Shown one piece after another: positions 7,120-15,453 of a stretch of DNA of 64,000 nucleotides. Position 1 is the first letter of the stretch. Every line of letters begins with the position of its first letter. The DNA comes from Belnapia moabensis DSM 16746 (GTDB taxonomy: Bacteria; Pseudomonadota; Alphaproteobacteria; Acetobacterales; Acetobacteraceae): NCBI RefSeq assembly GCF_000745835.1, contig NZ_JQKB01000021.1:1-64000 (forward strand), written 5' to 3'. The position numbers were made by a program, and so were the translations under genes. The notes below the pieces were generated by a model that saw only the letters and a list, made by a program, of their open reading frames with translations, was not told the DNA's origin and did no database searches.

Positions 7120-8231
7120 CAGAGCTCCACCATCGCGTATTTGGTCATCGGGCCATCCAGCTCGTCCACCCCCCGGAAGTACACCGTCGCGTTCGGCGGC
7201 GGTGGCGCGGCTTCGCCATAGATCTCCACGGTAGCGGCGCGTACCGTGCGCAGCGCGGGCTCGGCGCGGAACGCCTCCAGTGCCGCGAGCTCAGCGCCGC
7301 TCGCGCCGCCGATACGCCAGGACTGCTCCAGAACGCCGCAGCGGGGTCGGCCCGTCGCGTCTGACCCTTGGGCAACATCGTAGTTGCGGCGCGAGGCGAA
7401 CATCCCTGCGAAACACTCCACCGCCGCTGTATCGTAGACCTGCGCCTGTGACACCGCGAGCCGTGTTTCGTCCGAAAGTCCGAGCTCCGCCAGCGCTTCG
7501 AAGCCGCCGCGTGCGACGAACAGCTCGGAGCCGCCGTAGACGGCCGCGCCGCTGCTGTCCTGAGTGAGACGCTGTGTGCCACAGTAGGTCGCGACCAGCT
7601 CGGCCACCCGCACTTGGCCTACGCTGTAGGTCGTCACCGCCGCCAGATTCTCCTCCAGGACGAGCCCATCGTCCGAGAAGGTCGCGGCCTCCACCCTGTC
7701 GAGCGTTGCCTCCAGCGCGGTCATATCGGAGACCACGACCTGCCCGCGCCCGCCAGTCGCCCGCACTCGCTTGACGCGCACGGGCCCGCGCTCAAGCAGG
7801 CGCTCGCCGGCGCGGCGGGCGTCCGCGCGGGCGAAGGCGGTGAAGCCGGAAAGGACGGCACCACTCACCCGGTGCCCGAATGCGGGCGACCAGCCGGGCG
7901 GCGCTGCCGCGTCTGCGCAGACGAGGGGATGGGTGATCGCCTTGGTCGCTACGAAGGCCTGAGGCACTACGCCGCCAAACAGGTCGTGCTCGCCGCGCAC
8001 CCCGAGCGCCGCCGCCGCCCCAAGCCCGACAAGGGTGTCGCTCGGCACGAGGTAGACGGGGCCCCGGTAGCACGTGCCCGGCTGGTACTCCCCCGCAAAT
8101 TCGAGGCCTTTCACGGCGGCCAGCTGCCTCGCTATGACCTCGCGGGTAGCCCTTTCGTGGCGATGGGCAAAGCCGCGCCCGGGGTCGGAGTACACGGCCA
8201 CAACACCACGCTGCACCTGTAAATCTCCCAC
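7119..8231 (-). CDS. DUF3182 family protein
   Basis: 370 residues matching DUF3182: N-terminal GVVAVYSDPGRGFAHRHERAT, central GPVRVKRVRATGGRGQVVV, FSDDGLVLEENLAAVTTYSV and the C-terminal segment QSWRIGGASGAELAALEAF. The basic segment followed by ARATGGRGQ.V and LEENL resembles ATP-grasp folds, where K..G..G and E residues bind ATP. That structural reading is an inference. The gene is first in an apparent unit with the overlapping alpha/beta hydrolase, and DUF2332 follows. The start GTG/ATG at 8231 gives MGDLQVQRG. The partners suggest an enzymatic ligase-plus-hydrolase pair, but no substrate is known. Confidence 0.8.
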   Translation of the reverse strand: MGDLQVQRGVVAVYSDPGRGFAHRHERATREVIARQLAAVKGLEFAGEYQPGTCYRGPVYLVPSDTLVGLGAAAALGVRGEHDLFGGVVPQAFVATKAITHPLVCADAAAPPGWSPAFGHRVSGAVLSGFTAFARADARRAGERLLERGPVRVKRVRATGGRGQVVVSDMTALEATLDRVEAATFSDDGLVLEENLAAVTTYSVGQVRVAELVATYCGTQRLTQDSSGAAVYGGSELFVARGGFEALAELGLSDETRLAVSQAQVYDTAAVECFAGMFASRRNYDVAQGSDATGRPRCGVLEQSWRIGGASGAELAALEAFRAEPALRTVRAATVEIYGEAAPPPPNATVYFRGVDELDGPMTKYAMVEL

Positions 8232-8673
8232 CGCGCCTATGCTCCACCCCTACAAGGCCAAGCAGCAACGCCGGGCCACTCAGGGGTGGTGGGCCGAACG
8301 CCTCGCGGGTACGCATCGTGCGGCCGCATCCGCACGAGTTGAAAGGGCCAACACCAAACGCCTGAGCGCGCCGGTCGGGCGCGGTCCGCAAATCACCAAA
8401 GTTTGCTCGACTTCGTGCGCTGGAGTTCGTTCGTGCTAGACGGCACCGCCGCAGCTATAGGGCCCTGACCACCCGCGGTCTGCCAAAGCGTCGCCCCAAG
8501 TTTACGCGAATGGACGAACGCCTAAAAACAGCACAATGGCGCCGGTCGACAACGGATCGGACACGGGCGGGCGGCACGACAGTAGGGCTAGTACGCCCAC
8601 TGACGCGGAGGAGCTTTGCGCTGAGACGCCTCCCTGGCGGCGCGGCTGCCGGCTTGGTGAGCCGTTGCACGGA
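8232..8673. other. Intergenic region without a recognised gene
   Basis: 442 bases between DUF3182 and an alpha/beta hydrolase, both on the reverse strand. Only short frames without family similarity occur. No tRNA, strong hairpin or IS end was recognised. The promoter of the DUF3182 unit should lie close to 8232-8330, but no clear -35/-10 pair is visible. Confidence 0.5.
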
Positions 8674-9492
8674 TCAGGTTCCGCACGATGCAAGGAAGTC
8701 CAGCACGGCCGTGTTGAAGGCTGCAGGATTGTGGTGGTTCATTGGGTGCGAAGCGCCCGGGATGGTCACACGCTGGACATTCCTAAGCGACTGCTCCAGC
8801 GCGTCTAGTATCCGTGCGTAGGCCGGCGGCGATCGTTCTGCGCCGACCAGCAATGTTGGTGCCGCAATCTCCTCTACGTTCCTTCGGGTGAAAGGGGCCC
8901 GTTGCTCCCTGAACTGCCCGAGCAGCGTATGTGCATTGTCCCTCATGACCTGCTTTGATCGCTCGGAAAGGTCGTCCCAGGCGCCACGACCGCTGACCGC
9001 CTCCACGAACACGGCAAGGCCAGCGTCGATATCACCTTGGCGGATACACTCGGCTGCTCCATCGAACGAAATGGGTGCGACCGAAGCCGTTGGCGTCGGA
9101 GTATGCTGCAATGATGCATCGAGGTCGCCGCCAGGCTCGGCGAGGACCAGAGCGCGGACCCGGTCCGGGAAGTTGCGAGCGACCTGAAACGCCACATAGC
9201 CCCCCCGCGAGTGCCCGACGAGGTGTACCGGTCCGGCTCCGAGGGTGGCCAGGAAGGCAGCAACATCCTCGGTATGCTGCTGCGTGGTGAAGTCGTCGCC
9301 CGACCCGTCCCAGCACGCAGGCCAGAAGTGGCGGAGGCTGACGGTGATCGCCCGGTACTGCTGGCCGAACGCTTCCATCTGCGGCATCCAATACCGGCAG
9401 TCGCAGAGTGCACCGTGGATGAGAAGCAGAGGAGTACCTGCCCCCCGCTCCAGGTAAGCCATGTCGTAGTCATTGGCCCGCAGGAACTGCAT
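8674..9492 (-). CDS. Alpha/beta hydrolase
   Basis: 272 residues from the ATG at 9492 (MQFLRANDYDMAYLERGAGT). An upstream ATG at 9627 would add 45 residues with no family similarity, so the shorter start is preferred. The oxyanion motif is LLLIHGALCDCRYW, the nucleophile is GHSRGGYVAF (Ser at about 103) and the catalytic His is in IPGASHPMNHHNP. The usual acid position reads LLVGAERSP, so Glu may replace Asp. The family covers esterases, epoxide hydrolases and haloperoxidase-like proteins; no substrate can be assigned. It is monocistronic as far as can be seen. Confidence 0.75.
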   Translation of the reverse strand: MQFLRANDYDMAYLERGAGTPLLLIHGALCDCRYWMPQMEAFGQQYRAITVSLRHFWPACWDGSGDDFTTQQHTEDVAAFLATLGAGPVHLVGHSRGGYVAFQVARNFPDRVRALVLAEPGGDLDASLQHTPTPTASVAPISFDGAAECIRQGDIDAGLAVFVEAVSGRGAWDDLSERSKQVMRDNAHTLLGQFREQRAPFTRRNVEEIAAPTLLVGAERSPPAYARILDALEQSLRNVQRVTIPGASHPMNHHNPAAFNTAVLDFLASCGT

Positions 9493-9913
9493 CGGCGTCT
9501 TTCGGCTCCCGGACAGGGCCGCCTGCACGTGCAGAAGCGCCGGCATCAGGCAGATGCTCGTTGCGGGGCGGCCAAGCTCACCACACCGTCCGGCCTTTCG
9601 AACAAGGTTCAGCCTAACACGCCGCAACAGGCCTGCAAGCTCGCCTTCGAGGCAGGAAATAACTGTTTCCTGAAATGCAGCGCCAGGCCAGTCAGCGGTA
9701 CCAAGTGTCAGATTTTGGCCACTAAAGTAGGCGAAGCCCAGCCTTAGTCCCGCCAGCCCAGCGCGCTACTCACCCGCTTCGAACCAGTCCGATGTCGCGT
9801 CGCGTATCCGTCGATCGGCACGCTACGGCATCACCCGTTTCAGCCCTATGCAGGTCAACTGGACCCGCTAGGTGCCGACACGGCGATCAGAGAGAAGGAC
9901 CAAACTCGGTAAG
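9493..9913. other. Intergenic region between divergent hydrolase genes
   Basis: It should contain the promoters of both flanking hydrolases. The one clear structure is a 7-bp inverted repeat at 9653-9672. The rest holds no recognisable gene or RNA. Confidence 0.4.
9653..9672. repeat. Short inverted repeat, possible operator
   Basis: CAGGAAA and TTTCCTG are perfect inverted 7-mers separated by TAACTG. They lie about 160 bases upstream of the reverse-strand hydrolase start at 9492. A repressor site or small hairpin is possible; there is no T-run to support a terminator. Confidence 0.25.
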
Positions 9914-10801
9914 ATGCGGACGATGCTAATCGCCAGACGGTCCCTGCTCGCGCTTGGAGCCTTCTGCTTTATCACTGGCGCCGACGCGGCGGTGGAGCAG
10001 TTCTTTGACTCGGCCGGCGTTCGCATTCGCTACATTGAGGAGGGCTGGGGGGAGTGTGTCGTCCTGGTTCACGGCTACACCTCGGACGCCGAGGCCCAGT
10101 GGGCCTGGACCGGCATACCCCAGGCTCTTGCCGCGCGGTACCGCGTCATTGCCCTGGACGTGCGAGGTCACGGGCGCAGCGGTAAGCCGCATGCCGCCGC
10201 CCAGTACGGGCCAGAGATGGGATATGACATCCTGCGCCTGCTCGATCGCCTTGGCATCGCGCGAGCCCATATCATCGGGTACTCGATGGGGGCGCACATC
10301 GTGGCGCAGTTGCTCACCATCCATCCCGAGCGATTCCTGACCGCGACGCTTGGCGGCGCTCCCGGCCGGTTCAGCTGGTCGCCGGAGGATCAGCAGCGGG
10401 TAGATCGCGAAGCGGCCGAGATGGAGCAGGGCCTGCTCCGCTCCCAAATGCTCCGGCTTTGGCCAAACGGCGAACCGCCGCCCGATGAGGCGCGAATCCG
10501 CGAGCTCTCTGCCGCACAACTCGCCCGCCAAGACGTGCGCGCCCTCGCTGCTGTGCGGCGCTCGAACCCCGCCCAGGTAGTCACCCTGGCGCAAATGGCG
10601 GCAGTCACGGTGCCGACGCTCGGGCTTGTCGGCACCGCTGATCCCTACCTGGGCTCGTTCTTTGAGCTGAGGGCGAGGATGCCACAGCTCAAGTTAGTCA
10701 CTATCGAGAATGCTTCGCACGGCTTAGCACCAGGAAGGCCTGAGTTCGCCCAGGCTATCCTGGTCTTCTTGCACGCCCACCCTGCGGCGTCGGAGAAATA
10801 A
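9914..10801 (+). CDS. Exported alpha/beta hydrolase
   Basis: 295 residues from the ATG at 9914 (MRTMLIARRSLLALGAFCFI). The preferred start puts a Sec-type signal peptide at the N-terminus, with probable cleavage after ITGADA. GAGAGAAGGA lies upstream. A GTG start at 9872 would bury the signal. The fold markers are VLVHGYTSD (oxyanion), GHGRSGKP, GYSMGAHIV (nucleophile Ser), LVGTADPYLG (acid) and ENASHGLAPGRPEF (His). It probably acts in the periplasm on an unknown ester or lactone. It has no homologous operon partners here. Confidence 0.75.
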   Translation: MRTMLIARRSLLALGAFCFITGADAAVEQFFDSAGVRIRYIEEGWGECVVLVHGYTSDAEAQWAWTGIPQALAARYRVIALDVRGHGRSGKPHAAAQYGPEMGYDILRLLDRLGIARAHIIGYSMGAHIVAQLLTIHPERFLTATLGGAPGRFSWSPEDQQRVDREAAEMEQGLLRSQMLRLWPNGEPPPDEARIRELSAAQLARQDVRALAAVRRSNPAQVVTLAQMAAVTVPTLGLVGTADPYLGSFFELRARMPQLKLVTIENASHGLAPGRPEFAQAILVFLHAHPAASEK

Positions 10802-11484
10802 GTGGTCACCGCTTGCATTGCGATGACGTGCGCTCGGTCAGCGGGGCAGCCTTCGGAGGCTTGTATCTGGACGATGTCTGCCGATGCGTCGGCAACAGGG
10901 TGATGGTGCGCAGCGAGCCCAACCTGAGCAACATACCCGTCAGCACCATAATGGCAGCGCCGGAACGTTCCAATGCGAAGAGGGGATGGTTCGCTGCCTC
11001 CGGCGCGATAGGCGCGATTTCCTTGCTGATTCGCAACTGCTTGATTGGCGGTTGCGGTGATGCAGCAGCCCTGGCCAGAGACTTTCATTCCCCGGTTCCC
11101 ACCGCTGCTCCAGTCGGCTTCCTTACACGTCGTCTCCCGCGATCCAGGCATTTGGCCCAGGTGCGGGCTCGGCTATGCAAAGAGCGACGCATCTTCGCTC
11201 CGCCTTTGCTCCGATCCTTCTGCTCGTCTTCTGCATTTCCGCCGGGTTGAAAAAGCGGCAGGTGGCGCAGCGCGTCTCGCTCGGCAGGAATATGTCGGCA
11301 CCAATCGGGTGCCGACATTGGTTCCGGTGCGCTTGATCGTCGCTGCAACGCTGACCGCTACGAGAGCGGTTTCCGTCCGAACCGTCTTACGGACCCCGCC
11401 CCAACATGTGGCGGGTCCCATCGGTCATCAGGCCCCGGCCGGACCGGGACCCATGCTTCAATTGCTGCGAACTTCCGCAGCTTT
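10802..11484. other. Long intergenic region at the edge of the accessory segment
   Basis: 683 bases with no frame that resembles a known protein. Contains a compact 11-bp hairpin at 11292-11318. It marks the change from the IS-rich left segment to densely packed core and metabolic genes starting with metQ, so it may hold the scar of an insertion endpoint. No tRNA or att-like repeat was recognised. Confidence 0.45.
11292..11318. repeat. Perfect 11-bp stem-loop
   Basis: ATGTCGGCACC at 11292-11302 pairs exactly with GGTGCCGACAT at 11308-11318 around a 5-base loop. It lies 167 bases beyond the stop of reverse-strand metQ. With no T-run it is a weak terminator candidate, and it could instead be a recombination relic. 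Confidence 0.35.
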
Positions 11485-12282
11485 TCAGAAGGCCGGGATC
11501 ACCGCGCCCTGGAAGGTGGCGGCGACGAAGTCCTTCACCTCCTGCGTCTGGTAGGCCGCGACCAGCCGACGCACCCAGGGCGCAGCCTCATCCTGCCGAC
11601 GCACGGCGATAAGGTTGGCATAAGGGCTGTCGCCGCTCTCCAGCGCGATCGCGTCCTTCACCGGGTTGAGCCCGGCGGGGACGGCGAAATTGGTGTTGAT
11701 CGCCGCCGCATCCACCTCCTGAAGCACGCGCGGCAACTGCGCCGCTTCCAGTTCCAGGATGCGCAGCCGGCGGGGGTTCTCGGTGATGTCGGCGACCGTC
11801 GCCCGGAAGTCGCTGCCCGCGCGCAGGCCGAAGGCGCCCTTCGACGCCAGCAGCACCAAGGCGCGGCCGCCATTGGTCGGGTCGTTCGGGATGGCGATGC
11901 GGCCGCTCTGCGGCAACTCCGCCAGCGCCTTGATCCGGCGTGAATAGACGCCAAGCGGGAAGATCAGCGTCTTGCCGACGCCCACCAGCGCCAGGCCGCG
12001 ATCCTTCACCTGCTGGTCGAGGAAGGGCTGGTGTTGGTAGCTGTTGGCATCGAGGTCGCCCGCCGCCAGCGCCGCATTCGGCTGGATGTAGTCCTGGAAT
12101 TCGGTGATGCGCAGGACGAGCCCGTCGCGCGCGGCGATCTCGCGCACCTTCTCCAGCACCTGCGCATGCGGCCCCGCCGTCGCGCCGATGCGGAGCGGTC
12201 GGGCAGCGCTGCCGATCTCCTGCGCGTAAGCAAGAGAGGGTGCGGCAAGGGCGGCGAGCAGCAGCGGGCGGCGGCGGATCAT
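11485..12282 (-). CDS. metQ: D-methionine ABC transporter substrate-binding protein
   Basis: 265 residues. The signal peptide MIRRRPLLLAALAAPSLAYA has no lipobox cysteine, so the protein is probably soluble in the periplasm rather than a lipoprotein. The NlpA-family core is clear: LRIGATAGPHAQVLEKV, the E-F-x-DYIQPNAALA segment, DLDANSYQHQPFLD, IAIPNDPTNGGRALVLL and INTNFAVPAGLNP. It captures methionine for MetI/MetN. It starts 13 bases after the metI stop as the last gene of metN-metI-metQ. Length is normal for the family. Confidence 0.9.
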   Translation of the reverse strand: MIRRRPLLLAALAAPSLAYAQEIGSAARPLRIGATAGPHAQVLEKVREIAARDGLVLRITEFQDYIQPNAALAAGDLDANSYQHQPFLDQQVKDRGLALVGVGKTLIFPLGVYSRRIKALAELPQSGRIAIPNDPTNGGRALVLLASKGAFGLRAGSDFRATVADITENPRRLRILELEAAQLPRVLQEVDAAAINTNFAVPAGLNPVKDAIALESGDSPYANLIAVRRQDEAAPWVRRLVAAYQTQEVKDFVAATFQGAVIPAF

Positions 12283-12295
12283 GCGAGGTACTCCG

Positions 12296-12958
12296 TCAGC
12301 GGTGGGACAGCCGGCGGACCAGCCAATCCCCGATGGATTGCAGGCCCTGCACCAGCAGGATGAGGATGAGGACGACGCTCGCCATCACCTCCGGCATGAA
12401 GCGCTGGTAGCCGAAGCGGATGCCGAGGTCGCCGAGCCCGCCGCCGCCGATCGCCCCCGCCATGGCGGAGAAGCCGACCAGTGAGACCAGCGCCACGGTG
12501 ACGGCGGCGATGAGGCCCGGCAGCGCCTCCGGCACCAGCACCTTCCAGACGATCTGGCCACGCGAGGCGCCCATGGCCTGCGCCGCCTCGACCACGCCAG
12601 GGTCGACCTCGCGCAGCGCATTTTCGAAGAGCCGGGCGAGGAAGGCCGTCGCGGCCAGCGCCAGCGGAACGATCGCCGCCCCGGTGCCGATCGAGGTCCC
12701 GGCGACGAGGCGCGTGAACGGCACGATGGCGACCATCAGGATGATGAAGGGCGTCGAGCGCAGCGCGTTGACGACGAGGCCGAGCGGCCGGTTCAGCCAG
12801 GGCCGCGGCGAGAGCCCGCCCGGCCCCGTCACATGCAGCAGCAGGGCAAGCGGCAGGCCGAAGGCGATGGCGAGCACCGTGCTGACGCCGACCATGACGA
12901 GGGTCTGGCCCAGCGCCTCGATCAGCAGCTCCTGCATCATGGGGGTGAGCCAAGTCAT
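12296..12958 (-). CDS. metI: D-methionine ABC transporter permease
   Basis: 220 residues, MTWLTPMMQELLIEALGQTL onward. Five or so hydrophobic helices are apparent, with the ABC-permease EAA loop as VVEAAQAMGASRGQIVWKVLVPEALPG, and the MetI-type regions NALRSTPFIILMVAIVPFTR and GFSAMAGAIGGGGLGDLGIR. It forms the inner-membrane channel with two MetN subunits. Its ATG overlaps the metN stop by four bases (ATGA), showing tight coupling. Confidence 0.92.
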   Translation of the reverse strand: MTWLTPMMQELLIEALGQTLVMVGVSTVLAIAFGLPLALLLHVTGPGGLSPRPWLNRPLGLVVNALRSTPFIILMVAIVPFTRLVAGTSIGTGAAIVPLALAATAFLARLFENALREVDPGVVEAAQAMGASRGQIVWKVLVPEALPGLIAAVTVALVSLVGFSAMAGAIGGGGLGDLGIRFGYQRFMPEVMASVVLILILLVQGLQSIGDWLVRRLSHR

Positions 12959-14013
12959 GGCGCGATCTCCTCGATGACGAGGCCGAGCCCGCGCATCCAG
13001 GCGAAGGCCGCCTCCAGGGCCTCAGCCGGGCCATAGGCGGCGAGCGCCATCACGCCGAAGGGTTCGCCGGCGATGCTGTCGATGCGGCCGGCCGCGATGT
13101 CGAGGTCGATGCCGAAGTCCCGGCTCGCCTCGCTGATGACGGCGCGGGTGCTGTGCGGGCCGAGGAAGAGTACCTGCACCAGCCGCCGCGCCTCGCCCGG
13201 CTTTGGCGCGGGCAGGCGGGCGAGCGTCCCGGCCGGCACGCCATGGCCGATCACCTCGGCGACGAAGCGGCGCGTCGTCTCCTGGCGCGGCCGGGTGAAG
13301 ACCTCGAGCACCGGTCCCTGCTCGATGACCCGGCCGGCCTCCATCACCGCCACGCGGTCGCAGATCGACTTCACCACCGCCATCTCATGGGTAATGAGCA
13401 GCACGGTGAGCTGCAAGCGGTCGCGCAGGTTGCGGATGAGGGCGAGGATCTCGGCCGTCGTCTCCGGGTCGAGCGCGCTGGTCGCCTCGTCGCAGAGCAG
13501 GATGCGCGGACGGCTGGCGAGCGCGCGGGCGATGCCGACGCGCTGCTTCTGTCCGCCCGACAGCTGGGCCGGATAGGCGTCCCGCTTCGCCTCCAGTCCG
13601 ACGAGCGGCAGCAGCTCCGCGACGCGGGCCGCGCGTTCAGCACGGGAGATGCCCGCGATCTCGAGCGGGAAGGCGATGTTCTCGGCGACCGTCCGGCGGT
13701 GGTGCAGGTTGAAGTGCTGGAAAACCATGCCGATGCCGCGCCGGGCCGTACGCAGCGCCGCAGCGTCGAGGCCCAGCAACTCCTGGCCGAGCACGGTGAC
13801 GGCGCCAGCATCCGGTCGTTCCAACAGGTTGATGGTGCGCACCAGCGTCGACTTGCCGGCGCCGGAGCGGCCGACGATGCCGAAGATCTCGCCGCCCCGC
13901 ACCTCGAGCGAGACGTCCCTCAGCGCCAGCGTCCCGCCCTCGGCGAAGCGCTTGCTGAGGCCGGCAAGGCGGATGGCAATGTCGTCGGCCTGGAGGGCGG
14001 GCATGTCACGCAT
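12955..14013 (-). CDS. metN: D-methionine ABC transporter ATP-binding protein
   Basis: 352 residues from the ATG at 14013 (MRDMPALQADDIAIRLAGLS). A second ATG at 14004 is equally possible, and neither has a strong Shine-Dalgarno. Walker A is GRSGAGKSTL, the signature is LSGGQKQRVGIARALA, Walker B is ILLCDEATSALD and the H-loop is LLITHEM. The C-terminal NIL domain (about 270-352, LVQVLFLGPHSTRAVISEA...), which in MetN binds methionine and gives trans-inhibition, is present. It is first of metNIQ. No methionine riboswitch was recognised upstream, where the tail of a porin pseudogene begins within 60 bases. Confidence 0.92.
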   Translation of the reverse strand: MRDMPALQADDIAIRLAGLSKRFAEGGTLALRDVSLEVRGGEIFGIVGRSGAGKSTLVRTINLLERPDAGAVTVLGQELLGLDAAALRTARRGIGMVFQHFNLHHRRTVAENIAFPLEIAGISRAERAARVAELLPLVGLEAKRDAYPAQLSGGQKQRVGIARALASRPRILLCDEATSALDPETTAEILALIRNLRDRLQLTVLLITHEMAVVKSICDRVAVMEAGRVIEQGPVLEVFTRPRQETTRRFVAEVIGHGVPAGTLARLPAPKPGEARRLVQVLFLGPHSTRAVISEASRDFGIDLDIAAGRIDSIAGEPFGVMALAAYGPAEALEAAFAWMRGLGLVIEEIAP

Positions 14014-14068
14014 GATGGTCGTGATATGGTCTGGTTGTGCCAAGATTACCACCCGCGCAATGCGCAGA

Positions 14069-14866
14069 TCAGCCATCGCCGATGCAAGGGGTCGGAAGGC
14101 GATCCAGGTCCGCAGCGAGGAGACGTTCACCGGTCCGGTCGGTTTCATAGGCGGGGTTGGCGAGGGGCTGGTAGTCGAGCGCCACGCTGCGGCCGGGCGC
14201 GATGCGGGCGTCGTGGAAGACCTGGTTCGCAAGTTCCGGCAAGTAGTCCGGCCGCCCGTCGCCGGTGATGAAGCCGATGCCGCCCAGCCGAGAACTGGGT
14301 GCGGGCGTCATAGACGTAGAGATTGTTATCGAAGATATCCCAGACCGAGAATTTGCCGAGCGTCATGGTCAGCCGCTCCCGCCGCATCGGCCCGCTGAAG
14401 CGCAGCAGATCCTCGTCATCCGGTACGGTTTGCCGGAGAAGGCGGTGACCTGGCGCAGGAAGCTGCAAGTGACAAAGAAGGTTGCCTCGGTGGAGCCGAG
14501 GCGGAAGGCGGCGGTGCCGATGGAGTTGGAGAGGCCGAAGCCCCGCGTTACCGAGGCATCGACGGTCACCTCCGCTCCGCGCCAGGGCCGCCGGCCGCGG
14601 ATGAGGTCGGTCGAGAGGATGGTCCGCGCATTCGCCGCCGGGCTGAGGCTGACGGCGCCGCGACAGGACGAATTAAAGCGCGGATGCCCCTGCAACACGA
14701 AGGCCGCCTCGCCGTGCAGCATCCAGCCCTGCTCCTCTAGCCGGTCCTGAAGAACGATCAGGTCTGGGAAGAGCGCCGCCTCGGGCGGGTCGACATTGGC
14801 AACGCCGGCGCTGCCATGGCCCTGCGCCCCTGGGAGGCTCAGCAGGGCTAGAGCAGCCCCGGCCAT
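14069..14866 (-). pseudogene. Carbohydrate porin (OprB-like), degraded
   Basis: Three reverse-strand frames carry successive pieces of one outer-membrane porin. From 14866: signal MAGAALALLSLPGAQG, then WMLHGEAAFVLQGHPRFNS, LSTDLIRGRRPWRGAEV and VDASVTRGFGLSNS. After a shift near 14430-14460: LLRFSGPMRRERLTMTLGKF then SVWDIFDNNLYVYDARTQF. After a further shift or deletion near 14300: GGIGFITGDGRPDYLPELA then NQVFHDARIAPG and LDYQPLANPAYETDR. These match OprB-type porins in order, but the central barrel strands are missing and the end is out of frame. It lies just before metN on the same strand. Confidence 0.65.
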
Positions 14867-15453
14867 CGGCCCCACGGACAGTGCGAGGCAGGGGCGGGCG
14901 GCAGCCGCATCCTCGGGCAGTCCTGGCGGGCGGTTACGCCGCCTTCGGCAGGGCGAGGGCGGCGCGACAGAGGCGGGTGGCCACAACGCCGGCCCAGGGG
15001 TTCCTCGGCACCGGCGCGGCCTCGCCATCGCCCAGGGCCAGGGCAGCCGCCGGCATAGCGGGATGCTCCGCCACTTCATGCCGTTTCACAAAAACATCAC
15101 GCGCTTCGGCCAAGGTCGTGCCGGGGGTCGCATCGCGGGTGATCGCGCCATTCGCCATCGCTCGTCTCCATCCCGCCCGGGGCCGGGGCAGAGGCGATCG
15201 GGAAAGGCGCCGCCTAGGCCACGCCTCCCGTCTCGCCTGGCACCGGGCCAGGGGCGGGTCTCGCTGTTCCGGGCGGCACCGCAACCGTCGCCGCGGGGGC
15301 GAACGGGGCAGTGCCACGCCTAGGGTGGGGGTGCATCGGTCTCTCTGTCGTCGGATTGCCGGCGGGGAGGCCCCGCGGCGGCGACAGGGGCCATACAGCC
15401 CCCAGCGCCTCAGTTCAACACCGGTAACGCGTCAGATACGGTCGCGTTGGCTC
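14867..15453. other. Intergenic region without a convincing gene
   Basis: 587 bases. A reverse-strand frame from an ATG at 15158 to 14934 (MANGAITRDATPGTTLAEAR...) is open for 74 codons, but it lacks family similarity and could be a remnant. No terminator or RNA gene was recognised. The promoter of the adjoining porin gene would have been here. Confidence 0.4.

Noticed and set aside
9770-9795. tRNA-like TTCGAA near 9779
   Set aside because: No paired T-stem, acceptor stem or anticodon arm could be drawn on either strand.
10645-11151. Reverse frame of 168 codons overlapping a hydrolase end
   Set aside because: No family similarity or start signal, and half of it is antisense to the hydrolase.
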